Of a stretch of 64,000 bases of DNA, positions 43,287 through 49,881 are shown piece by piece. The stretch covers positions 1 through 64,000 of the forward strand of contig JAHBWA010000035.1 of the NCBI GenBank assembly GCA_019637195.1, in the 5' to 3' direction. The translations under genes and the position numbers were made by a program. The DNA is from Labilithrix sp. (GTDB lineage: Bacteria; Myxococcota_A; Polyangia; Polyangiales; Polyangiaceae). The number at the start of each line of letters is the position of its first letter. Position 1 is the stretch's first letter. Under the pieces are notes generated by a model that searched no databases, was not told the origin of the DNA, and worked only from the letters and a program-made list of their open reading frames with translations.

Positions 43287-44414
43287 TCAGTCGTCGCCGG
43301 CGGGCTTCGCGTTGGGCGTCGGCGCGGGGGCGCGGGTGCTCGCTCGCGGCGCCATCGCCTCGTCGGTGAGCGGCGCCATCGCGTCGTCGGCGAGCGGGGC
43401 CATCACGTCGCCGGAGAGCGGGGCCATCACGTCGCCGGAGAGCGGCGTCATCGCATCGTCGACCGGCGCGGCGGCGCTGGTGGACGCGGGCGCGGCGGCC
43501 GACGCGGTGGCGGGGGCGCTGGTGGACGCGGGCGCGGCGGTCGACGCGTCGGCCGACGGCGACCAGGCCTCCACCAGCGGGGGAGCCTCCTCGAGCGGCG
43601 CCGCCACGCCGGGCGGCCGCGGCGAGTAGCGCGCGAAGCCACGCGTGTTCCAGACGTCGTCGATGAAGCCGTAGCTGAGGTTCGGCTCGGCCGCCGCGCC
43701 CTCGCTCAGGCCGTCTGGCAGGTGTCCTTCGGGCATCGTGCTCGGGTCGGAGCACGTCAACATCACGGCGCTGCTGCACTCGGCGACGCACTGCGCGGCG
43801 ACCTTGGCCTTGCAGGTCGTGAAGCCGTTGACGGAGCAGCGGATCTGGCAGGCGACGTGCGCCTCGACGGAGCAGGTCGCTTCGCAGGACGCCTTGCACG
43901 TGCCGTTGCACGACGAGTCGACGCGCTTCTGGCAGTTCTGGCGGCAGCTCTGATCGCATTGACCTTCGCACGTCTCGCGGCACTGCTCGGCGTTCCACGC
44001 GCCGGCGCAGAGCTTCCGGCAGTTGTCGTCGCAGCGCCCGTCGCAGGAGACGTGGCAGGAGACGTCGCCGCTCGCGGCGCAGTCGATCCCGCAGTCGGAG
44101 TTGCAGCTGTCGAGGCAGGTGCCGGTCGCCTCCGCTCCGCACTGTCCGTCGCAGGCGGCGCCGAGGGTGGCGTCGCAGACGGCGTCGAAGTCGATCTCGG
44201 AGCACTGGAGCGGGCAGTCGACCTTCGCGGTCATGAAGCAGCCCATCATCGGGCCGCCGCTCTGCAGCCCCGAACGGGCGTCGCTATCGGGCTCGGTCGC
44301 CAGCGCGCAGCCGAGGACCCAGCTCGCGACGGTCACTCCCATCGCGACGAGCGGTCTGACCGGACGCGCCGAGGGCCGGAGATCCTCCGGGATCATGAGC
44401 TGAGTCGGGTGCAT
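43287..44414 (-). CDS. Cysteine-rich lipoprotein, cassette copy A
   Basis: 375 residues from ATG 44414, preceded by GGAG. Signal with lipid cysteine at residue 36 (SWVLGC). The core (about residues 52-225) has 30 cysteines, many in runs spaced every fourth residue (CDGRCDDNCRKLC, CNGTCKASCEATC), which on a helix would line up on one face. All 30 align one-to-one with copy B at 48225. After the core this copy has an extra tail: an aromatic patch (NLSYGFIDDVWNTRGFARYS), then Ala/Pro/Thr-rich sequence and an eight-residue repeat (GDVMAPLS). It follows the 32-residue-repeat gene by 136 bases. Disulfides or metal binding in the envelope are likely. Family not recognised. Confidence 0.75.
   Translation of the reverse strand: MHPTQLMIPEDLRPSARPVRPLVAMGVTVASWVLGCALATEPDSDARSGLQSGGPMMGCFMTAKVDCPLQCSEIDFDAVCDATLGAACDGQCGAEATGTCLDSCNSDCGIDCAASGDVSCHVSCDGRCDDNCRKLCAGAWNAEQCRETCEGQCDQSCRQNCQKRVDSSCNGTCKASCEATCSVEAHVACQIRCSVNGFTTCKAKVAAQCVAECSSAVMLTCSDPSTMPEGHLPDGLSEGAAAEPNLSYGFIDDVWNTRGFARYSPRPPGVAAPLEEAPPLVEAWSPSADASTAAPASTSAPATASAAAPASTSAAAPVDDAMTPLSGDVMAPLSGDVMAPLADDAMAPLTDEAMAPRASTRAPAPTPNAKPAGDD
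43351..43470. repeat. 24-bp tandem repeat inside the Cys-rich copy A gene
   Basis: Units begin GCCATC at 43351, 43375, 43399 and 43423, with a degenerate fifth at 43447. On the minus strand each unit encodes eight residues of the form GDVMAPLS. The two middle units are nearly identical, suggesting recent slippage. Confidence 0.85.
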
Positions 44415-44477
44415 GTGAGAAGCTCCGAGGTGGCGGGCGAGGCCACCGAACGACGAGTTTCTGGACGCGAGCGCCGA

Positions 44478-44512
44478 CCGCAGAGGCCGCGGACCAGCCA
44501 CGACCTCTGCGG
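44478..44512 (-). promoter_or_regulatory. Conserved hairpin downstream of repeat gene A
   Basis: CCGCAGAGG (44478-44486) and CCTCTGCGG (44504-44512) form a perfect 9-bp stem with a 17-base loop, 39 bases after the stop of the repeat gene. The same stem with the same loop length lies after copy B (49814-49848). There is no T tract, so it is not a classical terminator; an attenuator, RNA-processing or mRNA-stabilising hairpin between the two cassette genes is more likely. Confidence 0.65.
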
Positions 44513-44550
44513 CGGCACGAGCTACGGACTTGCTACGAGAGCGAGATCCG

Positions 44551-47325
44551 TCACTCCGGCTTCGCGACGCGATCGCCGAGCGGCGCCGCCTCGACAGCCT
44601 CGGCAGCGGCCGGCGCGATCACCGGGCCGATGACGGGGGCGATGACGCCCGCGCCGCCGAAGCCGATGCCGCAACCACCGAAGTTCTGCGCGAAGCTCTG
44701 GTTCGCGGAGACGTTGTTCGCCGAGTTACCGGTGAACACGTTGAGGACCGCGTTCTGGTTGTTCGCCGTGACGTTGACCGCGAGCACCATGTTGTTCGAC
44801 GCGAACTGCTGGAGGTTCGTCATCGCCTGGTACTGCTGCGCGACCTGCTGGTTCATCGCGCGGGCCGTGCTCTGCGAAGCAGCGGTCTGGCTCGCGAGGT
44901 TGTTGCTCTGGTTCAGCGAACCGGAGTTCATCGCCGCGGCCGACGCGTTGCGGTTGACGCTCGCGAGGTTACGGAGCGACGTCGCGTTGTTCGCCACGTT
45001 CGCGAAGTCCGCGTAGCCGGTCGTGTTGCGCACGAAGTTGCCGGTGTTGTACGCGTCCTGCGCCAGGTTGTCCGTGTGCGTGTTCGCCTGATTCTGGATC
45101 GAGTCGAACGAGCTCACGTTGTTGAACGAGTTCGACGTGACCGCGTTGCGAGAGTTCGCCGCGACCTGGTCGAACGCCGACTGCTGCGCGTTGCTGAACA
45201 CGTCCGAGTAGTTGCTGTCGAGCATGTTCGCGTAGGCGCTGGTGTTCTGCGCCGCCGCCAGCTGATCGAACGACGCCGAGCGGGCGTTGCTGGCGAGGTT
45301 CGAGAAGTTGTTGTCGAACATGTTCGCGTAGGCGCTGGTGTTCTGCGCCGCCGACAGCTGATCGAACGACGCCGAGCGAGCGTTGCTGGCGAGGTTCGAG
45401 AAGTTGCTGTCGAACACGTTCGCGTAGGCGCTGTTGTTCTGGATCGCGCTCAGCTGGTCGAACGAGCCGGAGCGGGCGTTGCTGAAGACGTTCGACAGGT
45501 TGTTGTCGAACATGTTCGCGTACGCCGAGGTGTTCTGGATCGCGCTCAGCTGGTCGAACGACGCCGAGCGGGCATTGCTGAAGACGTTCGACAGGTTGTT
45601 GTCGAACATGTTCGCCCAGGCGCTGTTGTTCTGGATCGCGCTCAGCTGGTCGAACGAGCCGGAGCGGGCGTTGCTGAAGACGTTCGACAGGTTGTTGTCG
45701 AACATGTTCGCCCAGGCGCTGTTGTTCTGGAGCGCGCTGAGCTGATCGAACGAGCCGGTGCGCGCGTTGCTGAACACGTTCGAGAAGTTGTTGTCGAACA
45801 TGTTCGCGTAGGCGCTGTTGTTCTGCGCCGCGAGGATGTTGTTGAGCGAGCTCGAGCGCGCGTTGTTGAACACGGAGTTCATGTTGAACGAGCCGATGTT
45901 CCCGATGTCGCCCCAGCCGAAGCCACCCCAGCCCCAGCCGACGGGGGACGCGCCGATGCCGAACTGCGTCCCGAAGTTGTTCGCGCTGTTGAAGGCGTCC
46001 GCGCTCTGGGCCGTGTTGGCGGCGTTGAGCGCGTTGGACGTGACGCCCGCGTTACGCGCGGAGTTGGCCACGTTGGAGGCGCCCTGCGCCGCGTCGGCGT
46101 ACTGCGCCGCGTTGGCCGAGTTGGCCGCGTTCGTCGCGGAGCCGGCGTTGGTGGCCGTGTTCGCGATGTTGGAGGCGCCCTGGGTCGCGTCGGCGTACTG
46201 CGCCGCGTTGGCCGCGTTGGCCGCGTTCGTCGCGGAGCCGGCGTTGGTGGCCGTGTTCGCGACGTTGGAGGCGCCCTGGGTCGCGTCGGCGAACTGCGCG
46301 GCGTTGGCCGCGTTGGCCGCGTTCGTCGCGGAGCCGGCGTTGGTGGCCGAGTTCGCGACGTTGGAGGCGCCCTGGGTCGCGTCGGCGAACTGCGCGGCGT
46401 TCGCCGCGTTGGCCGCGTTGACCGCCGAGCCGGAGTTGCTCAGCAGGTTCGAGCCGTTCGCCGCGTAGTTGTTCGCGTCGGCGAACTGCGCGGCGTTGGC
46501 CGCGTTGAACGCGTCCGTCGCCGAGCCGGCGTTGCGGATCGAGTTCGCGCCGTTGGCCGCGTAGGTGTTCGCGTCCGTGAACTGCGCGGCGTTGGCCGCG
46601 TTGAACGCGTTCGTCGCGGAGCCGGCGTTGCGGAGCGAGTTGGCGGCGTTCGTGGCGCCCTGCGCGGCGTTCGCGAACTGACCCGAGTTGGCCCAGTTGT
46701 TCGCCTCGGAGCTCGCCGCGTTGAACGCGCCGGCGTTGGCCGCGTTGACCGACTGGGCGGCGTTGGCGGCGTTCGACCACTGGTTCGCGTCGTTCGACGA
46801 CCAGACGTTGTTGTAGCCCGAGGCCTGGTTCCGCGCGAACTGCGTGCTGGTGCCCGTCGCCGCGTTGTTCGCGATGTTCGACGTCGTGGCGATCGACGTG
46901 CTGTCCATCGTGTCGATGGCCGTCGCGTTCTGCCAGCTGGCCGCGTTCTGCTGCGCGAGCAGGTTCGCCTGCTGGAACGCGCTCGTGAAGTTCGAGACCT
47001 CGTCGAGCATCGACGTGAACGAGCTGTCGAGCGCGCTCGAGTTCGCCGTGCTCGCGATGAGCGTCTGCTGGTTGTTTCGATCGAGCGCGAACAGCTGCGC
47101 GTTCACGTTCGAGAAGGACGACTGGTCGAGGGCGACGAAGTCGATGAGGTTGTTCGAGTTGATGTCGAAGATGCCGGTACCGGTGCATCCGTTGACGGCG
47201 AAGCCACGCGATGTGATCGCAGACTTGGTCTGTTGCGGCGCCTTTGCCTGCTCGTCTCCACAGCCAGCCAGTGCGGCAGCGAGCATACCGAGCACAACAC
47301 CGCTCACAGAGAAATGCCTTTTCAT
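44551..47325 (-). CDS. Giant two-array repeat lipoprotein, cassette copy A
   Basis: 924 residues from ATG 47325, preceded by AAGGAG. Signal with lipid cysteine at 22 (LAAALAGCGDE). A conserved head (SAITSRGFAVNGCTGTGIFDINSN) is followed by helical Asn/Ala/Ser-rich sequence. About residues 205-450: seven to eight repeats of 32 residues, core QFADATQGASNVAN + NAGSATNAANAANAA. Then the hinge VGWGWGGFGW. Residues 475-730: eight repeats of a different 32-residue unit, core FSNARSGSFDQLSA + QNNSAWANMFDNN. The C-terminal domain (residues 830-924) has AVNVTANNQNAVLNVF, one cysteine in FGGCGIGF, and ends PLGDRVAKPE. Very rich in Asn, Ala, Ser and Gln with few charges. Probably a long surface or matrix protein; family unknown. 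Confidence 0.75.
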   Translation of the reverse strand: MKRHFSVSGVVLGMLAAALAGCGDEQAKAPQQTKSAITSRGFAVNGCTGTGIFDINSNNLIDFVALDQSSFSNVNAQLFALDRNNQQTLIASTANSSALDSSFTSMLDEVSNFTSAFQQANLLAQQNAASWQNATAIDTMDSTSIATTSNIANNAATGTSTQFARNQASGYNNVWSSNDANQWSNAANAAQSVNAANAGAFNAASSEANNWANSGQFANAAQGATNAANSLRNAGSATNAFNAANAAQFTDANTYAANGANSIRNAGSATDAFNAANAAQFADANNYAANGSNLLSNSGSAVNAANAANAAQFADATQGASNVANSATNAGSATNAANAANAAQFADATQGASNVANTATNAGSATNAANAANAAQYADATQGASNIANTATNAGSATNAANSANAAQYADAAQGASNVANSARNAGVTSNALNAANTAQSADAFNSANNFGTQFGIGASPVGWGWGGFGWGDIGNIGSFNMNSVFNNARSSSLNNILAAQNNSAYANMFDNNFSNVFSNARTGSFDQLSALQNNSAWANMFDNNLSNVFSNARSGSFDQLSAIQNNSAWANMFDNNLSNVFSNARSASFDQLSAIQNTSAYANMFDNNLSNVFSNARSGSFDQLSAIQNNSAYANVFDSNFSNLASNARSASFDQLSAAQNTSAYANMFDNNFSNLASNARSASFDQLAAAQNTSAYANMLDSNYSDVFSNAQQSAFDQVAANSRNAVTSNSFNNVSSFDSIQNQANTHTDNLAQDAYNTGNFVRNTTGYADFANVANNATSLRNLASVNRNASAAAMNSGSLNQSNNLASQTAASQSTARAMNQQVAQQYQAMTNLQQFASNNMVLAVNVTANNQNAVLNVFTGNSANNVSANQSFAQNFGGCGIGFGGAGVIAPVIGPVIAPAAAEAVEAAPLGDRVAKPE
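45150..45880. repeat. 96-bp tandem repeats, array 2 of copy A
   Basis: The DNA repeats with a 96-base period, seen for example in GTTCGACAGGTTGTTGTCGA at 45489, 45585 and 45681. It encodes the FSNARS...FDNN 32-residue units. Adjacent units are highly alike at DNA level, so the array is probably still changing copy number. Confidence 0.85.
45980..46720. repeat. 96-bp tandem repeats, array 1 of copy A
   Basis: A second, unrelated 96-base period encodes the QFADATQGAS... 32-residue units. Units four to six are almost identical in sequence, for example GCGTTGGTGGCC at about 46146, 46242 and 46338, while the outer ones have diverged. Confidence 0.85.
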
Positions 47326-47482
47326 GACGGTACTCCTTGGTCGTCTCACTATGGAGAGCCGCCTGCGTGCGATCGCAGGCGAGCTCACGTCCCCGCGTCG
47401 GGCGAGTCGCGGAGGGCCGTCGAGCAACCGACATGCCCCGGCTCGGCCAGCTCGCGAGCGCGGACGCGTGGTCCTCTCGCGC

Positions 47483-47499
47483 GAATTTGACGCGCGGCG
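47483..47499 (-). promoter_or_regulatory. Conserved 17-mer upstream of repeat gene A
   Basis: GAATTTGACGCGCGGCG (plus-strand reading) lies 158 bases before the start codon of copy A and is identical at 52612-52628, 160 bases before copy B. It is one of the few AT-containing spots in the region. A promoter or regulator site shared by both cassettes is inferred. Confidence 0.5.
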
Positions 47500-47861
47500 A
47501 ACGCTGTCCAAAGGGCGCGCGCGAGGCCGTCGAACGGCGGAGGCTGACGTCGCGCACAGCGATGGACTCAGCGCGAAGCGAGAATCTGCACAGTGTGAGA
47601 GCCAAGGCGAGGGGCGAGTGCCAGCGAGAGCGTTCCGCTCGGAACGCGAGCGAGGCATTCGTCACGGATGACGCCCGCTACCTCGCTCCCTCGCCTGACT
47701 TCGGCGCGCACGCTCGAGCGCTTCGGTCGTCGCGCTCTGCCGTCGGGCGCTCGCGTTCGCGAGAGAGCTCCGCCGGCCGGCGCGCGGACCGGAGCGGCCA
47801 AGGGCGGGCGCGCGCACGCTTCGGAGCGAGCGCACGCGGCGCGGCTCACACGCGTCCGGTG

Positions 47862-48120
47862 TCGGAGCGCGTCCGGGTGGGAGCGCATCCGGTGCGGAGC
47901 GCGTCCGTCGTGGAGCGCGTCCGGTGTGGGGAGCGCGTCCGGTGTGGGAGCGCATCCGGTGCGGAGCGCGTCCGTCGTGGAGCGCGTCCGGTGTGGGGAG
48001 CGCGTCCGGTGTGGGAGCGCATCCGGTGCGGAGCGCGTCCGTCGTGAAGCGCGTCCGGTGTGGGGAGCGCGTCCGTCGTGGAGCGCGTCCGGTTGTGGGG
48101 AGCGCGTCCGTCGTGGAGCG
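47862..48120. repeat. Minisatellite, 67-bp higher-order period
   Basis: Units of about 16-17 bases (GAGCGCGTCCGTCGTG, GAGCGCGTCCGGTGTGG and variants) are arranged in a 67-base higher-order unit: GAGCGCATCC recurs at 47881, 47948 and 48015. It lies downstream of Cys-rich gene B and 540 bases upstream of repeat gene A. Not CRISPR: there are no unique spacers. Confidence 0.9.
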
Positions 48121-48224
48121 CTCCGCGCTGCGTCGAGGCTTCGGCCGCGCGAGGCACGGGCCGGCGAGGGCCGGCCAGGCGCTCGCGCGGCGGGCCAGGA
48201 TGGGGAAGAGGCACGAAGCTGGAG

Positions 48225-49019
48225 CTACGGGCCGTGTGGGGCGGGGGCGTCGAGGGCTGGCGCCGCGGCGTCGCTACGCGCCGGAGCGTCGGCGCCGGGC
48301 GCCGCGGTCTCGGGCTCGACGGCGAGGGGCTCGTGGTCGGCGCTCGGCTCGGCGCACGTGAGCATCACGGCGCTGCTGCACTCGGCGACGCACTGCGCGG
48401 CGATGCGCGCTTTGCAGGTCGTGAAGCCGTCGACCGAGCAGCGGATCTGGCAGGCGACGTGCGCCTCGACGGAGCAGGTCGCGTTGCAGGACGCCTTGCA
48501 GGTGCCGGTGCACGACGAGTCGACGTTCTTGTGGCAGCTCTGCGAGCAGCTCGAGCGGCACTGGCCGCGGCAGGTCTCGTTGCACTGTTCGGAGTTCCAC
48601 GCACCGGCGCAGAGCTTCCGGCAGTTGTCGTCGCAGCGGCCGTCGCACGCCGCGTTGCAGGTGACGTCGCCGCTCGCCTCGCAGGCGATCCCGCAGTCGG
48701 AGTTGCAGCTGTCGAGGCAGGTGCCCGTCGCCTCGGCCGCGCACTGGCCGTCGCACGCGGCGCCGAGGGTGGCGTCGCAGACGGCGTCGAAGTCGATCTC
48801 GGAGCAGCGGAGTGGGCAGTCGATCCTCGCGGTCATCACGCAGCCGAGGCCTGGAGCTCCGCCGGTCTCGAGGCTCGATCGGGCCTCGTCGTTCGGGCTG
48901 CTCGCGAGCGCGCAGCCGAGCGCCAGGCTCGCGAGCGTCAAACCAGCAGCGGCGACGGGGCGGAACGTCGGGTGCCCGCAAGGGCGAAGGTCTCCCGACA
49001 ACATCAGCTGGGCATTCAT
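48225..49019 (-). CDS. Cysteine-rich lipoprotein, cassette copy B
   Basis: 264 residues from ATG 49019, with GGAGAG upstream. Signal with lipid cysteine at residue 36 (SLALGC). The core has the same 30 cysteines as copy A with near-identical surroundings (CSEIDFDAVCDATLGAACDGQC, CLDSCNSDCGI, CRKLCAGAWNSEQC, CSVEAHVACQIRCSVDG). The tail after the core is short, Ala/Pro-rich and lacks the eight-residue repeats of copy A. It follows repeat gene B, from which it is separated by 862 bases filled with minisatellites. Family not recognised. Confidence 0.75.
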   Translation of the reverse strand: MNAQLMLSGDLRPCGHPTFRPVAAAGLTLASLALGCALASSPNDEARSSLETGGAPGLGCVMTARIDCPLRCSEIDFDAVCDATLGAACDGQCAAEATGTCLDSCNSDCGIACEASGDVTCNAACDGRCDDNCRKLCAGAWNSEQCNETCRGQCRSSCSQSCHKNVDSSCTGTCKASCNATCSVEAHVACQIRCSVDGFTTCKARIAAQCVAECSSAVMLTCAEPSADHEPLAVEPETAAPGADAPARSDAAAPALDAPAPHGP

Positions 49020-49267
49020 GAGCTTCTCTCCGTTGGGTCCTCGTGTCGCGAGACGCCGCGCGTCGGCGAAGCCACGCGTCGAGGGATGGCTCGGCGTCGG
49101 CCGAGCGTTGGGGTAGGTCGCGCGCAGGTCCGGCGCGCGGGCGGGCGGCGCGGGAGGCGCCGGCGTCGAGAGCAGGCCGAGGAAGGGTGACGCGAACGAC
49201 GAAGGGGGCGCTAAGGACGAGGCGTCTCGGAGACGACGCTCCGCGCCGCGCAGCGACGAGGCGAGAA

Positions 49268-49500
49268 GCGACGACGAGGCGCGACGCGAACGTCGAAGCG
49301 GGGCGCGAAGAGGAAGCCAAGCGCGGAGCGGAAGCGGCGCCCAAGCGACGACGAGGCGCGACGCGAACGTCGAAGTGGGGCCGCGAAGAGGAAGCCAAGC
49401 GCGGAGCGGAAGCGGCGCCCAAGCGACGACGAGGCGCGACGCGAACGTCGAAGTGGGGCCGCGAAGAGGAAGCCAAGCGCGGAGCGGAAGCGGCGCCCGA
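49268..49500. repeat. Tandem repeat, 77/78-bp period, three copies
   Basis: GCGACGACGAGGCGCGACGC begins units at 49268, 49345 and 49423. The last two units are nearly identical; the first differs by a one-base length change and a few substitutions. Confidence 0.9.
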
Positions 49501-49770
49501 GGAAGCGGCGAGCCGCGGGAGCCGGCGTGGCCCGCGGGCAGCCCAAGGAAGCGGCGAGCCGCGGGAGCCCGCGTGGCCCGCGGGCGGCCCAAGGAAGCGG
49601 TGAGCCGCGGGAGCCGGCGTGGCCCGCGGGCAGCCCAAGGAAGCGGCGAGCCGCGGGAGCCCGCGTGACCCGCGGGCGGCCCGAGGAGACGGTGAGCCGC
49701 GGGAGCCCGCGTGACCCGCGGGCGGCCCGAGGAGACGGTGAACCGTGGGAGCCCGCGTGGTCGCGGGAAG
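49501..49770. repeat. Tandem repeat, 46-bp period, six copies
   Basis: GGAAGCGG or GGAGACGG begins units at 49501, 49547, 49593, 49639, 49685 and 49731. The common unit contains GAGCCGCGGGAGCC and CGTGGCCCGCGGGC. Forty-six is not a multiple of three, so the array is not coding. Confidence 0.9.
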
Positions 49771-49813
49771 CGAAGGACGAAGGAAGCTCGAAGGAAGGAA
49801 GCGGAGGGGCCGG

Positions 49814-49848
49814 CCGCAGAGGCCGCGGGAACGTCACGACCTCTGCGG
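49814..49848 (-). promoter_or_regulatory. Conserved hairpin downstream of repeat gene B
   Basis: CCGCAGAGG (49814-49822) and CCTCTGCGG (49840-49848), 9-bp stem, 17-base loop, 34 bases after the stop of repeat gene B. Matches the hairpin at 44478-44512 in stem, loop length and position, while the loop sequence differs in part. Confidence 0.65.
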
Positions 49849-49881
49849 CGGCGCCAGGGGGACGGAGGAGGTCCGTCGTGC

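Larger units (their letters stand above)
47326..48224. other. Intergenic region between cassettes B and A
   Basis: 899 bases without a supported gene. 47326-47640 is the upstream region of repeat gene A and is similar to the region upstream of repeat gene B (52453-52770), including an identical 17-mer at 47483-47499. 47862-48120 is a minisatellite. Open frames through here are by-products of the GC-rich repeats and lack ribosome sites. Confidence 0.65.
49020..49881. other. Intergenic region between the two genes of cassette B
   Basis: 862 bases with two unrelated minisatellites back to back (49268-49500 and 49501-49770) and the conserved hairpin at 49814-49848. In cassette A the same gap is only 136 bases, so the arrays expanded after, or were lost since, the duplication. 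No gene supported. Confidence 0.7.

Noticed and set aside
43148..43290. Extension of the plus-strand haem lipoprotein into the Cys-rich gene region
   Set aside because: A clear stop at 43158 and hairpin follow; the downstream plus frame is antisense to the Cys-rich gene.
47862..48120. Repeat array that could be mistaken for CRISPR
   Set aside because: Units abut each other with no unique spacers, and no cas genes are present.
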